DNA from: Bacteroides sp.
Lineage (GTDB): Bacteria > Bacteroidota > Bacteroidia > Bacteroidales > Marinifilaceae
Reading direction: 5' to 3'
NCBI GenBank assembly: GCA_021771575.1
Contig: JAETOX010000004.1
Location: forward strand, 1 to 64,000
Length of the DNA stretch: 64,000 nt
A program made the translations under genes and the position numbers. Below the pieces are notes generated by a model. It did no database searches. It was not told where the DNA came from and saw nothing but the letters and a program-made list of their open reading frames with translations. Position 1 is the stretch's first letter, and each line of letters opens with the position of its first letter. Positions 22,259 through 31,664 of this stretch are shown here, in pieces.

Positions 22259-22594
22259 ATGGATTCTATCAGACAAAATAAAGTAGCAAGACTGATTCAA
22301 AAAGATTTAAGCGAGATGTTTCGGAATGAGTGTCAGGCATTTGCCGAAGGCGCCATGTTATCGATCACTACGGTAAGGGTAAGTCCGGATTTATCGTACG
22401 CTAAGATTTATGTCAGTATTTTTCCTTCCGATCGTACAGAAATAGTTATGAAAAGCCTGGAAAACCATAACAAAAACATTCGTTTCATGCTCGGAAAGAA
22501 AGTAGGAAAACAAATGCGCATTGTGCCGGAACTGAGATTTTTTGTAGATGATAGTCTGGATTATATCAATAAGATCGATGAATTGTTGAAATAA
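22259..22594 (+). CDS. rbfA: ribosome-binding factor A
   Basis: This 111-residue protein matches RbfA over its whole length: an N-terminal RQNKVARLIQKDLSEMF helix, the KH-type segment TVRVSPDLSYAKIYVSIF, and a C-terminal MRIVPELRFFVDDSLDYINKI. RbfA binds the 30S subunit during maturation of the 16S rRNA 5' end. It begins a plus-strand run with an FtsX-type permease, a PPIase and a VanZ-like gene, an arrangement that suggests cotranscription. Confidence 0.92.
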   Translation: MDSIRQNKVARLIQKDLSEMFRNECQAFAEGAMLSITTVRVSPDLSYAKIYVSIFPSDRTEIVMKSLENHNKNIRFMLGKKVGKQMRIVPELRFFVDDSLDYINKIDELLK

Positions 22595-22608
22595 GCAAAC
22601 ACTTATTT

Positions 22609-23811
22609 ATGCATCTGCCTCTTTTTATAGCGAAACGTTATCTGTTTTCCAAAAAGAAACAGAATGCTATTAATATTATTTCTGCCATCAGCGTCGTAGG
22701 TGTTATGATCGGCACCACGGCGTTAATCGTTATTCTTTCGGTATTCAATGGTATCGATCTTTTGTTACAAAAAAGCACGGACAGTTTTACACCAGATCTG
22801 GTAATTTCTCCATTCCAGGGGAAATATACCTCTTTCGACAGTGCTGTTTATTCTCTGTTGCGGAACAATCCGGCCATGGTCTATTATAACAATATTGTCG
22901 AAGAAAAGGCACTGGTAAAATACGGCGACAAGTTATCTCCTGTTACGGTAAAAGGGGTGGAAGCCGATTATGCCGAACACACCGCTTTCGAAAACAATAT
23001 TGTCCAGGGAGAATTTCAATTAAAAACAGAAGAGGGATATAAATCCGTAGTGGGCTATGGAGTAGCTGCTGAATTAGGCATTGGTCTTCAATTTCTGACA
23101 CCGATGGTTTTCTATTATCCGGATAAAAAAGCAGTTTCCGGCAGAGCCGCGCTGAACACCGAACGTCTTTATCCCTCGGCTTTCTTTTCTTCACAACAGG
23201 ATATAGACGGCCAATATGTATTGACAGATCTTGGTTTTGCCCAGCAACTTTTCGGAATCGGCAACCGGATTTCAAAAATAGAAATCAAACTGAAAGAATC
23301 CGGCCGGATCCCCGAAATCAAAAAGGAACTGCAAACCCAATTGGCCGATCGTTATAAAATACAGGACAAATACGAGCTGAACAAAGCTTTTTACGCCATG
23401 ATGAAATCAGAAAAACTAGCTGTTTTTTTGATTTTACTATTTATTTTACTCATTGCTTCTTTTAATATTATCGGTTCCATTTCTATGCTCATTTTGGATA
23501 AAAAAGAAGATTTGAGTATTTACAAAGCCATGGGCCTCACTAACCGAAAGATGATTGCCATATTCAAAACAGAAGGTAATTTGATCACTTCGACAGGAGC
23601 TTTCATCGGCTTGGTTCTGGGCGTCACGCTTTGTCTGTTACAAGAAAAATATGGCTTTATTACTTTAGGGGACGGTAGTTATATTATAACAGCCTATCCG
23701 GTCAAAATAGTATTCAGTGATATTTGGTGGATTATGCTCACTGTATTGATGATCGGCTATGCAGCATCTTATTTCCCTGTCAGATATCTGATCAACAAAT
23801 TGGCTAAATGA
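22609..23811 (+). CDS. FtsX-like ABC transporter permease (LolC/E type)
   Basis: This 400-residue membrane protein has the MacB/LolCE layout: an N-terminal helix (about 20-47, INIISAISVVGVMIGTTALI), a large periplasmic domain (about 48-260) and three C-terminal helices (about 265-295, 310-340 and 365-390) with the FtsX segment FNIIGSISMLILDKKEDLSI. Members release lipoproteins from the inner membrane with a LolD ATPase. No ATPase gene is adjacent, so the partner must be encoded elsewhere. It starts 14 bases after rbfA. Confidence 0.88.
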   Translation: MHLPLFIAKRYLFSKKKQNAINIISAISVVGVMIGTTALIVILSVFNGIDLLLQKSTDSFTPDLVISPFQGKYTSFDSAVYSLLRNNPAMVYYNNIVEEKALVKYGDKLSPVTVKGVEADYAEHTAFENNIVQGEFQLKTEEGYKSVVGYGVAAELGIGLQFLTPMVFYYPDKKAVSGRAALNTERLYPSAFFSSQQDIDGQYVLTDLGFAQQLFGIGNRISKIEIKLKESGRIPEIKKELQTQLADRYKIQDKYELNKAFYAMMKSEKLAVFLILLFILLIASFNIIGSISMLILDKKEDLSIYKAMGLTNRKMIAIFKTEGNLITSTGAFIGLVLGVTLCLLQEKYGFITLGDGSYIITAYPVKIVFSDIWWIMLTVLMIGYAASYFPVRYLINKLAK

Positions 23812-23848
23812 CAAGAAGCAATTGTATGAAAGAAAAAAATATAAATGT

Positions 23849-24661
23849 ATGAAAAGACTCATTTGTTTTATTTACCTGTTATTTTTAACCTTCGGTATTT
23901 TTGCCCAGGAAAAAGAGATAAAAGCTGTTATCGAAACCAATGTCGGAAACATGACAGTGAAATTATATAATGATACACCTCTGCATCGGGATCATTTTAT
24001 CCGTCTGGCTAAAGCAGGACATTACGATGGCACACTTTTTTACCGGGTTATTAAAAATTTTGTCATACAGGGTGGATCTTCCGATAGCAGAAAAGCGATC
24101 AAAGGAGCTGCCATCGGATACGGGAAGCCGATCACCATCGATGCCGAAATCAAGCCCGAACATTATCATAAGAAAGGAGCCCTGGCAGCTCCCCGTCAAC
24201 CCGACCGGGTAAATTTTTTCAAAGAATCGGACATCTCCCAATTTTATATTGTCCAGGGAAGAAAATATGATCCGAAAGAACTGGAAATTTTGGAAAAGCA
24301 AGTGAATGTTCCTATCCGGAAAGCCATTCAACGGAAATACTATACTCCGGAAAAAAAAGCTATCCTCGACACTTTACGCAAACAAAAGAAAGTAAAAGAA
24401 TTCAGGGAAATTGCCGACAAAATCAAACACGATATCGCTTTTGAATGGAATGCCAATACAGAAAAACTTTATTTACCCGACGATAAAAAAGAGGCTTACA
24501 TCCAACAGGGAGGTATCCACCACCTGGATAAAGAATATACGGTTTTCGGTGAAGTGATCGAGGGTTTCGATGTCATTGATAAAATTGCTTCTTTGCCTAC
24601 AGATGGAAACGATCGCCCCCTTAACGACGTAAAAATTAAAGTCAGCATAATAAATGAATAA
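23849..24661 (+). CDS. exported cyclophilin-type peptidyl-prolyl isomerase
   Basis: This 270-residue protein has a signal peptide (LLFLTFGIFAQ) and a cyclophilin domain beginning VIETNVGNMTVKLYNDTP, with the catalytic-core pattern FYRVIKNFVIQGGSS and a closing EYTVFGEVIEGFDVIDKI. A roughly 100-residue insertion (about 120-215, Lys/Glu rich, helical) splits the domain, as in other Bacteroidetes homologues I recall. It should assist folding of exported proteins. An in-frame TTG at 23822 would add nine residues; the ATG at 23849 gives the better signal peptide. It overlaps the next gene by one base. Confidence 0.88.
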   Translation: MKRLICFIYLLFLTFGIFAQEKEIKAVIETNVGNMTVKLYNDTPLHRDHFIRLAKAGHYDGTLFYRVIKNFVIQGGSSDSRKAIKGAAIGYGKPITIDAEIKPEHYHKKGALAAPRQPDRVNFFKESDISQFYIVQGRKYDPKELEILEKQVNVPIRKAIQRKYYTPEKKAILDTLRKQKKVKEFREIADKIKHDIAFEWNANTEKLYLPDDKKEAYIQQGGIHHLDKEYTVFGEVIEGFDVIDKIASLPTDGNDRPLNDVKIKVSIINE

Positions 24662-25050
24662 TGAAACCTGTTTTACTACGTTTGATTTTATGGAGCAATA
24701 TCGTTTGGGCCCTGATTATTTTTATCCTCTGTGCCATTCCCGGTGAAGACATACCCAATCCCGGCCTGAATATTCCACACCTGGATAAGGTTGTACATTT
24801 CGGCATGTTCTTTATCATGTCTGTTTTATTGGCGTATGTCCTGGAAGCTAAAACCCGCTTACCCCTTAGGACAATTTATCTGCTCGCCATTGCAACAGCT
24901 TTGGTGTATGGAGGCGCGATCGAACTATTACAACATTACTTTTTTAACCGGGGAGGAGACGTCTGGGACTGGCTGGCCGACATACTGGGAGGAATAGCCG
25001 GTTGTTTGTGTTTTCCACTCAGTAGAAGGATTTTCCCTTCATTACGCTAA
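24661..25050 (+). CDS. VanZ-like membrane protein
   Basis: This 129-residue protein has four predicted membrane helices and the VanZ family pattern: the IPHLDKVVHFGMFFIMSVLL segment and the GGAIELLQHYFFNRGGDVWDWLAD loop. VanZ proteins are linked to glycopeptide resistance in some Gram-positives, but in Bacteroidetes the function is unknown. It overlaps the PPIase stop by one base. Confidence 0.85.
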   Translation: MKPVLLRLILWSNIVWALIIFILCAIPGEDIPNPGLNIPHLDKVVHFGMFFIMSVLLAYVLEAKTRLPLRTIYLLAIATALVYGGAIELLQHYFFNRGGDVWDWLADILGGIAGCLCFPLSRRIFPSLR

Positions 25051-25063
25051 TTTTCAAGCTCCG

Positions 25064-25096
25064 ATTTTCAATTTTCAATTAATTAAAGTAGTTTTG
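25064..25096 (+). promoter_or_regulatory. pheS promoter with ATTTTCAATTAATTA spacer
   Basis: TAGTTTTG at 25089-25096 fits the -7 element. It is preceded by ATTTTCAATTAATTA (25071-25085), a sequence found at almost the same place before prs (31668-31682). Confidence 0.5.
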
Positions 25097-25123
25097 TAAC
25101 CTCGATAATCAAAAATGCTGACC

Positions 25124-26143
25124 ATGTTAGACAAGATTAAGCAAATCATATCGGAAATCGAAGGTTTCACGACTACCTCGGCAGATGAGGTTGAACAATT
25201 CAGAATTAAGCACTTGAGCAAAAAAGGGACCATCGCCCTTTTGTTCGATGATTTCAAGAACGTACCGGTAGAGCAGAAAAAAGAAATCGGGAAAGCACTC
25301 AACGATTTAAAGACTGCAGCGCTGGCTAAAGTGAACGAACTAAAAGAACAGCTCTCTGATAACGAGCAAGGCAAAACGGATATCGATTTGACTTTGCCCG
25401 GTGATCCTCTGAAAGTCGGTACACGCCATCCCCTTTCTATTGTTAAAAACGAAATACTTTCCATTTTTAACAAATTGGGTTTTACGATTTCCGAAGGTCC
25501 TGAAATTGAAGACGACTGGCATAACTTTTCTGCGCTGAACTTTCCGGAAGAGCACCCTGCACGCGATATGCAGGATACTTTCTTTATAGAGAAAAACCCG
25601 GATATTTTGTTACACACCCATACTTCTTCGGTACAAGTCCGGGATATGGAAACACACAATCTTCCGATTCGCCTGGTCACTCCGGGCCGGGTATTCCGGA
25701 ATGAAGCTATTTCTGCACGTGCACATTGCATATTCCATCAGATCGAAGCTTTGTATATCGACGAGAACGTGTCTTTTGCCGATCTTAAGCAAACCCTGTC
25801 TTATTTTGCTAAAGAATTTTTCGGTCCGGATACCCGCATACGCCTCCGGCCTTCTTATTTCCCCTTTACGGAACCCTCAGCCGAAATGGACGTATCCTGT
25901 AGCCTTTGCCACGGCCAAGGATGTAATGTATGTAAAGGCACCGGATGGCTCGAAATCATGGGTTGTGGCATGGTTGACCCCAATGTACTGGAACTGAATG
26001 GAATCGACAAAGAAAAATACACCGGTTTCGCTTTAGGTATGGGCATCGAGCGTATTGCTATGCTAAAATATGGGATCAAAGACCTGCGGCTGTTTTTTGA
26101 AAACGATATTCGTTTCCTTGAACAGTTCACCGCAGCCATCTAA
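25124..26143 (+). CDS. pheS: phenylalanine-tRNA ligase alpha subunit
   Basis: This 339-residue protein is the class II catalytic subunit of PheRS. It shows the N-terminal coiled-coil region, KVGTRHPLSIVKNEILSIF, the motif-2 region VTPGRVFRNEAISARAHCIF, and motif 3 GFALGMGIERIAMLKYGI. A Cys-rich insert (CSLCHGQGCNVCKGTGW, about 267-283) resembles a zinc knuckle known from homologues of this group. The start at 25124 aligns with relatives; an in-frame ATG at 25115 is also possible. The beta subunit gene is not adjacent. A strong bidirectional terminator follows. Confidence 0.95.
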   Translation: MLDKIKQIISEIEGFTTTSADEVEQFRIKHLSKKGTIALLFDDFKNVPVEQKKEIGKALNDLKTAALAKVNELKEQLSDNEQGKTDIDLTLPGDPLKVGTRHPLSIVKNEILSIFNKLGFTISEGPEIEDDWHNFSALNFPEEHPARDMQDTFFIEKNPDILLHTHTSSVQVRDMETHNLPIRLVTPGRVFRNEAISARAHCIFHQIEALYIDENVSFADLKQTLSYFAKEFFGPDTRIRLRPSYFPFTEPSAEMDVSCSLCHGQGCNVCKGTGWLEIMGCGMVDPNVLELNGIDKEKYTGFALGMGIERIAMLKYGIKDLRLFFENDIRFLEQFTAAI

Positions 26144-26160
26144 AATAAAAATAATTTTAA

Positions 26161-26198
26161 ATTGCCGCGCCGGATGAACCCCAGCGCGGCAATTTTTT
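26161..26198. terminator. bidirectional terminator between pheS and the OmpA gene
   Basis: ATTGCCGCGC (26161-26170) and GCGCGGCAAT (26184-26193) form a perfect ten-base stem followed by TTTTTT on the plus strand, and an A-rich upstream side serves the minus strand. Confidence 0.85.
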
Positions 26199-26230
26199 GT
26201 CCTGCACGGATAGGGCGGTTCCTGCACGGA

Positions 26231-27061
26231 TCACCTGAGCATCTGTAGCAATTTATCCAATTTGGGTGCAATAATGATTTCTGTCCGGCGATTATGTGCA
26301 CGTCCTTCTGCCGTATCATTGCTATCGACAGGCATAAACTCACCCCGGCCACAAGGAAGAATCTGCAAAGCCTCTACCCCATAATCTTTTGTCAGAATCC
26401 GCACCACGGAAGTCGCCCGGATAACACTCAGGTCCCAGTTATCTTTAAACTGTACTGTCCTGATCGGTTTATTGTCGGTATGCCCTTCGATAAACACATC
26501 GATGTCATTTTGTTTTTTCAATACCTCCGCTAATTTTGCCAAAGCTTCCTTTCCTTGTTTGTTTACAGAAGCACTCCCGGATTCAAACAACAATTTATCA
26601 GACATGGCAACATAGATTTTACCGTTTTTCTGAGTAACTGTCAATTCATCGCTATTAAATCCCAATAGGGCATCTTTCAAACTACTCATCAAATTTTCAA
26701 GACGGGAAGTTTGTGCCTGGATTTCGTCCTGCAAATCCTGAATTGTTTTCTCCCGTTCAGCTAGTTTATCCATTTTTTCCTGCAACAACAGGCTTAGCTT
26801 TTCCTGCTCCGACATATTGGAATACAAAGAACGACGATACTCCCGAATGGCTTCTCCCATACGCGTCGTATCGTTCAATAAAGCAGCAATCCGCTCTCTT
26901 AGCTCCGTATTCACTTCTTTTTCTTTTGCCAGGTTTTTATTCAATACCCGCTCACGACTTAAGGCAGCCAAACGGCCATTCTCTGCCATCATATACTTTC
27001 GATTGGATACACAGGAAGTTACTGCTACAAACAGACAGCACACTAAAATAATTTTTTTCAT
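26231..27061 (-). CDS. OmpA-family lipoprotein with coiled coil
   Basis: This 276-residue protein has a lipoprotein signal (VAVTSC, Cys17), a long helical coiled-coil region (about 30-130, Glu/Arg/Leu rich) and a C-terminal OmpA peptidoglycan-binding domain (about 145-270) with FIEGHTDNKPI, NWDLSVIRATSVVRIL and AHNRRTEIII. It should tether the outer membrane to the cell wall. It converges on pheS with a shared terminator. Confidence 0.88.
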   Translation of the reverse strand: MKKIILVCCLFVAVTSCVSNRKYMMAENGRLAALSRERVLNKNLAKEKEVNTELRERIAALLNDTTRMGEAIREYRRSLYSNMSEQEKLSLLLQEKMDKLAEREKTIQDLQDEIQAQTSRLENLMSSLKDALLGFNSDELTVTQKNGKIYVAMSDKLLFESGSASVNKQGKEALAKLAEVLKKQNDIDVFIEGHTDNKPIRTVQFKDNWDLSVIRATSVVRILTKDYGVEALQILPCGRGEFMPVDSNDTAEGRAHNRRTEIIIAPKLDKLLQMLR

Positions 27062-27141
27062 CGTTTTAGATTTTTTCCGAATTTATGCACAAACTTAAAA
27101 AATATAGGCGGAAAATAAAAAAATAACAGAGCCGGATGGGA

Positions 27142-27149
27142 TAGTTTTG
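27142..27149 (+). promoter_or_regulatory. -7 element of the DUF1460 gene
   Basis: TAGTTTTG matches TAnnTTTG. It overlaps an in-frame GTG at 27149, so that codon is probably not the start of translation, and the ATG at 27182 is. Confidence 0.5.
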
Positions 27150-27181
27150 TGATTCCGAAAGATTATCCCGATATTTACAAC

Positions 27182-28051
27182 ATGATTCGACTATTTATAT
27201 ATTTATTGTTGTTCTTGCAGCTGTCTATAAACAGTTGCCTGGCTGAGCGGATCTCTGCGGAAGATCAAAGAATTTTAAAAAAATTCTGGCAGTATGCAGA
27301 GGCCACCCATCTATCAGATTTAGCTGTAAATGAAAGAATCCCGCTCATTGCCGAATTTTTTATCGATACTCCCTATCGAAGCAATACACTCGAAGCAAAA
27401 CGGGAAGAATTACCAGTGATCAATTTACACGAATTCGATTGTGTTACTTTTGTCGAAAATGTTCTTGCCCTGGCCTACTTACCGGAATATCATGCTCAGG
27501 CTGCCGACAAATTCGTAAACAACATTATCCGACTCAGATACAGAAACGGAGAAATCCTGGATTATACCTCCCGTCTACACTATTCATCAGACTGGTTATA
27601 CGAAATGGAACGACAGCACTTGTTAACCGATATCACCGCTTTTACCGGAGGTATCGTTTATCCAAACCAGGTTAATTATATGTCTAAAAATTTCATGCGC
27701 TATCCTCCTCTTCAAAAGGATTCTGTTTTAAAGGAAAAAATGAAAATCATCGAAACCGATATCAACCGAAGAACGTATCATTTTATTCCGAAGCAAAGTA
27801 TCGACCAGGCCTGCGACAAAATCAAAAACGGTGATGTCCTTCTGATTACCACGAATATAAAAGGATTAGACACCTCCCATCTGGGCTTCGCTTACAAGCA
27901 AGGGGGTAAAACTTATTTACTGCATGCTTCCAGCAAAAGTAAAAAAGTAACCCTCACTGAAGTACCTTTACAAGAATACATGGAGGGAATCTCTTCGCAA
28001 AGCGGTATTATGGTGGCACGGGCGATAAAAACCATTTGCACAGAAAAGTAA
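27182..28051 (+). CDS. DUF1460 amidase-like exported protein
   Basis: This 289-residue protein has a signal peptide (FLQLSINSCLA; the Cys could also make it a lipoprotein) and a DUF1460 domain, which has an NlpC/P60-like cysteine-peptidase fold and is known from N-acetylmuramoyl-alanine amidase-like proteins. The catalytic Cys is in HEFDCVTFVENVLAL, and the His is in LDTSHLGFAY. It likely cuts peptidoglycan stems or fragments. The start at 27182 is supported by the promoter that overlaps the longer alternative. Confidence 0.85.
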   Translation: MIRLFIYLLLFLQLSINSCLAERISAEDQRILKKFWQYAEATHLSDLAVNERIPLIAEFFIDTPYRSNTLEAKREELPVINLHEFDCVTFVENVLALAYLPEYHAQAADKFVNNIIRLRYRNGEILDYTSRLHYSSDWLYEMERQHLLTDITAFTGGIVYPNQVNYMSKNFMRYPPLQKDSVLKEKMKIIETDINRRTYHFIPKQSIDQACDKIKNGDVLLITTNIKGLDTSHLGFAYKQGGKTYLLHASSKSKKVTLTEVPLQEYMEGISSQSGIMVARAIKTICTEK

Positions 28052-28109
28052 AAAAACAAATTGGCATAAGAATTGTTCAGCGATTTTACAACGTTAAAAC
28101 AAGAATATT

Positions 28110-28712
28110 ATGAAAAAGAATTTCCTCCCCCTGCTTACCCTAACATTTATTTTGGTTATATGCAGTTGTGCCGACCGAAAAGTTGCACGAGTAAATACCG
28201 ATCAAGTCATCGACCTCAGCGGCAGATGGAATGACACAGATTCCCGCCTGGTTTCCGAAGCAATGATCACCGACCTTCTCGGTTCCCGCTGGTTACCGGT
28301 ATATGAAAGCCGCCACAACAACGCCCGGCCTGTATTAGTGGTCGGAACAATTACCAATAAGAGCCACGAACACATCAATTCCGAGACTTTCATCAAGGAC
28401 ATCGAGAAAGCCATTATCCGCAATGGAAGCGTTCGTTTGGTACAAGCCGGCGAAAAACGTCAGGAATTGCGTACCGAACGGGACGAACAAAATCAAGGAT
28501 ATACCTCTCCTGAAACAGCCAAAAAATGGGGTCTGGAACTCGGTGCCGATTTTATGCTCCAGGGAACGATCAATAGTATTGTCGATAGCTATAAAAAAGA
28601 GAAAGTCGTTTATTACCAGATCGACCTCGAACTCACAGACCTGGAAACGAATGAAGTAGTATGGATGGGAGATAAAAAGATAAAAAAACAAGTAAGCGAC
28701 CGTGCTTTTTAA
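28110..28712 (+). CDS. penicillin-binding-protein activator LpoB-like lipoprotein
   Basis: This 200-residue lipoprotein (lipobox ICSC, Cys about 20) matches LpoB. It has VIDLSGRWNDTDSRLVSEAM, the RPVLVVGTITNKSHEHIN strand, KKWGLELGADFMLQGTINSI and the closing DLETNEVVWMGDKKIKK. LpoB proteins reach across the periplasm to activate class A PBPs. The gene is followed 36 bases later by a COG3014-type lipoprotein, a pairing that is common. Confidence 0.88.
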   Translation: MKKNFLPLLTLTFILVICSCADRKVARVNTDQVIDLSGRWNDTDSRLVSEAMITDLLGSRWLPVYESRHNNARPVLVVGTITNKSHEHINSETFIKDIEKAIIRNGSVRLVQAGEKRQELRTERDEQNQGYTSPETAKKWGLELGADFMLQGTINSIVDSYKKEKVVYYQIDLELTDLETNEVVWMGDKKIKKQVSDRAF

Positions 28713-28748
28713 CACGAATCGATTATCCACCTACCGATTATTATTTCT

Positions 28749-30131
28749 ATGCTATTCCGTTTGCTCATATTCTTTGTATTCTGTCAGGTTTGCAGTAGTT
28801 GTGCAACATGGTATCAACGCACTGCAGCCTTTCAGGAAGCTGTAACACAAGGTCAATTCGAACAAGCGGAAAAGCTTCTACAGAAAGACAAAAAACAGGC
28901 AAAAGATAAAAACAGGATTCTTTACTACCTCAATCAGGGATACATCGAATTTATGTTAGGTCATCCGGAACAAAGCAATCAGGCATTCGAGATAGCCGAA
29001 CAGCTCACCGAAGACCAGCAACGGAAAATACTGACCGAAGCGGCGGTACTCATATCGAATCCTGAGATACGCCCTTATAAACCGGAAGATTTCGAGGTCA
29101 TCATGATCAATTTTTATAAGGCATTGAATTATCTCCGGCTAAATAATATGGAAGATGCTTTAGTAGAAGTACGCAAAATCAATATCCGTCTCCAACAACT
29201 CAATGACAAATACCCGGATCATAAAAATCGTTATCAACAAGATGCTTTCGCTCAACTCTTGATGGGGTTGATTTATGATGCGGCAGGAGATGCCAACAAC
29301 GCCTTTATCGCTTACCGGAATGCCTATCATACCTACCAAAGCGATTATATCAGGAATTTTAATTTAACTGCTCCGGAGCAACTAAAAAAAGACTTGCTGC
29401 GGACAGCCTACCAATGTGGTTTTAAGACAGAGTTAGCCCAATACGAAAGAGATTTCGGCATAAAATATACCCCTCAGCGGCCTTCTCCGGATGGCCAGTT
29501 AATTTTGTTCTGGTTGAATGGTTTCGGTCCGGTAAAAGCAGAATGGGGAATTACTTTTACCAAAATCGATCGGGGCGACGGTGCCGTTGTTTTTCATAAT
29601 GAAGAACTGGGTCTTACTTTCCCCTTTTTCTGGGGCAAGGGTTTTAACGAGGACGACCGGAATTCTCTTGCCGACGTGAATGTCGTACGCGCTGTTTTTC
29701 CCAAATACGTAGAGCGTCCCCGGGTCTATACCCAAGCCTTACTCAAATACAATAATCTTAATTTTCCCCTTCAACTGGCCGAAGATATCAACCAGATTGC
29801 TTTCAAAACGTTACACGACCGAATGGTCAGGGAACTCTCGGGATCCTTGCTACGGGTTGCCGTCAAACAAAGTATCCGGTATGCCGCCTCTAAACAAAAT
29901 GAATGGTTAGGGTTTGCTGTAGGCTTGGCTAATGCCTTTTCAGAAAAAGCAGATACCCGTAATTGGCAAACTTTGCCCTATTCCATTTCTTATGCCCGGA
30001 TTCCTCTCAGTGCCCCCGTCAATAAAATCGAATTACAATTCAGCGACCCTCAAGGAGCACATGACAACCAAACACTGGAAATCCCTGCCAAGGGCAAAGG
30101 AACTCAATTTTTCGTATATACTACTTTATAA
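28749..30131 (+). CDS. COG3014-type TPR-like lipoprotein
   Basis: This 460-residue lipoprotein (lipobox SSC, Cys about 18) has helical TPR-like repeats in its N-terminal half (QGQFEQAEKLLQKDKKQAKD and YKALNYLRLNNMEDALVEVR) and a beta-rich C-terminal half containing LILFWLNGFGPVKAEWG and a segment with YAASKQNEWLGFAVGLANAF. The LpoB gene immediately upstream suggests that both act at the cell wall synthesis machinery, but no biochemical role is established. Confidence 0.78.
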   Translation: MLFRLLIFFVFCQVCSSCATWYQRTAAFQEAVTQGQFEQAEKLLQKDKKQAKDKNRILYYLNQGYIEFMLGHPEQSNQAFEIAEQLTEDQQRKILTEAAVLISNPEIRPYKPEDFEVIMINFYKALNYLRLNNMEDALVEVRKINIRLQQLNDKYPDHKNRYQQDAFAQLLMGLIYDAAGDANNAFIAYRNAYHTYQSDYIRNFNLTAPEQLKKDLLRTAYQCGFKTELAQYERDFGIKYTPQRPSPDGQLILFWLNGFGPVKAEWGITFTKIDRGDGAVVFHNEELGLTFPFFWGKGFNEDDRNSLADVNVVRAVFPKYVERPRVYTQALLKYNNLNFPLQLAEDINQIAFKTLHDRMVRELSGSLLRVAVKQSIRYAASKQNEWLGFAVGLANAFSEKADTRNWQTLPYSISYARIPLSAPVNKIELQFSDPQGAHDNQTLEIPAKGKGTQFFVYTTL

Positions 30132-30140
30132 AGAAACAAG

Positions 30141-30178
30141 AAAAAGGGAGCACTTCCGAAATTGTGCCCCCTCTTTTT
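30141..30178. terminator. bidirectional terminator
   Basis: AAAAAGGGAGCAC and GTGCCCCCTCTTTTT form an interrupted stem around TTCCGAAATT, between the convergent lipoprotein and dipeptidase genes. Confidence 0.7.
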
Positions 30179-30192
30179 CTTTTCAAGCCGGA

Positions 30193-31557
30193 TTATTTTT
30201 CCGTAAAATATTTATAAAACAAAGGAATAGTAGTCATTCCATTAAAGAATTGCTCCAATGGATAATTCTCATTAGGAGAATGGATGGCATCCGATCCCAA
30301 ACCGAAGCCCATCAAAACAGATTTTATTCCCAACACCTCTTCGAAAGTTGCAATGATAGGAATACTTCCCCCCGAACGTACAGGTATCGGTTGTTTTCCG
30401 TATACTTCTTCGTAAGCTTTCTCAGCCGCTTTATACGCAGGTAAGTCGATCGGACAAACATAAGAAGGGCCTCCGTGGAGATAATTTACTTTTACAGTCA
30501 CATATTCAGGAGTTATGGATTCGAAATATTCCTGGAATAATTTGGCGATCTTGTCGTGTTTTTGGTTAGGCACCAAACGGGAACTAACTTTAGCATGAGC
30601 CACCGAAGGTAGTACGGTTTTGGCCCCTTCGCCGGTATAACCGCCCCAAATCCCACAAATATCGAAAGTAGGCCGGATACCTGTTCTTTCGTTGGTAGAG
30701 AATCCTTCTTCACCGTGTACCGCTTTTACACCCAATGATTTTTCATATGCTTTCAGATCGAAAGGTGCCTTGGCCATTTTCGCCCTCTCTTCGGCGCTTA
30801 CTTCCAACACATCGTCATAAAAACCGGGGATAGTGATGTGTCCTTTCTCATCGATCATTTCTCCAAGCATTTTACACAACACATTGATGGGATTAGCTAC
30901 AGCTCCACCGAATATACCCGAATGCAAATCGGCATTGGGACCGGTCATCTCAATTTCCCAATAAGCTAAACCACGTAAACCGGTAGTAATAGAAGGAACA
31001 TCCGGAGCAATCATACTGGTATCCGATACTAAAATCACATCCGCTTTCAGCATATCCTTGTGATCCCGGCAAAATTTCGGGAGACTGGGAGAACCGATTT
31101 CTTCTTCTCCTTCCAGCATAAATTTCACATTACATTTCAGATTCCCGGTTTTCACCATATATTCGAAAGCTTTGGCGTGCATAAAGGACTGGCCTTTATC
31201 GTCATCTGCCCCCCGAGCCCAGATTTTTCCATCTTTGATCACCGGTTCGAAAGGATTCGTATGCCATAATTCCACCGGATCAACAGGCATCACATCCATA
31301 TGCCCATAAACCAGCACCGTCGGTAAAGCAGGATCGATGATCTTTTCTCCATAGGTAACAGGATTTCCCTCTGTTTCATATACCTCTGCCCGATCGGCTC
31401 CGGCTTCCAATAAAAGAGATTTCCATTTCTCAGCACACTTATACATATCTGGTTTATGTTCCACCTCCGAAGAAATAGACGGAATACGGATCAGCTCGAA
31501 TAATTCGTTCAAAAAACGCTCTTTATTTTCTTCAATGTATTTCTTTATCTGCTCCAT
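30193..31557 (-). CDS. M20-family dipeptidase
   Basis: This 454-residue cytoplasmic metallopeptidase has the M20 zinc ligands in order: YGHMDVMPVD (His), WARGADDDKGQ (Asp), LEGEEEIGS (catalytic Glu and ligand Glu), SDTSM (Asp) and a C-terminal DAIHSPNENYPL (His). A dimerisation lid lies between about 200 and 330. Such enzymes hydrolyse short peptides such as Xaa-His or Cys-Gly dipeptides. It is transcribed alone. Confidence 0.9.
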   Translation of the reverse strand: MEQIKKYIEENKERFLNELFELIRIPSISSEVEHKPDMYKCAEKWKSLLLEAGADRAEVYETEGNPVTYGEKIIDPALPTVLVYGHMDVMPVDPVELWHTNPFEPVIKDGKIWARGADDDKGQSFMHAKAFEYMVKTGNLKCNVKFMLEGEEEIGSPSLPKFCRDHKDMLKADVILVSDTSMIAPDVPSITTGLRGLAYWEIEMTGPNADLHSGIFGGAVANPINVLCKMLGEMIDEKGHITIPGFYDDVLEVSAEERAKMAKAPFDLKAYEKSLGVKAVHGEEGFSTNERTGIRPTFDICGIWGGYTGEGAKTVLPSVAHAKVSSRLVPNQKHDKIAKLFQEYFESITPEYVTVKVNYLHGGPSYVCPIDLPAYKAAEKAYEEVYGKQPIPVRSGGSIPIIATFEEVLGIKSVLMGFGLGSDAIHSPNENYPLEQFFNGMTTIPLFYKYFTEK

Positions 31558-31664
31558 AAGTTAAAAATCGAAATTAAAAAATTACTAATTACTTTCATTC
31601 GGGTATAAAGGTAACACAAAAAAGAGAAAATTAAAAGCTATAAATAAATTTCAATTTTCAATTT

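Noticed and set aside
26200-26231. 12-base direct repeat TCCTGCACGGAT (26200-26211 and 26220-26231)
   Set aside because: It is short, lies beside a terminator at the end of the OmpA gene, and shows no sign of a mobile element; likely local slippage.
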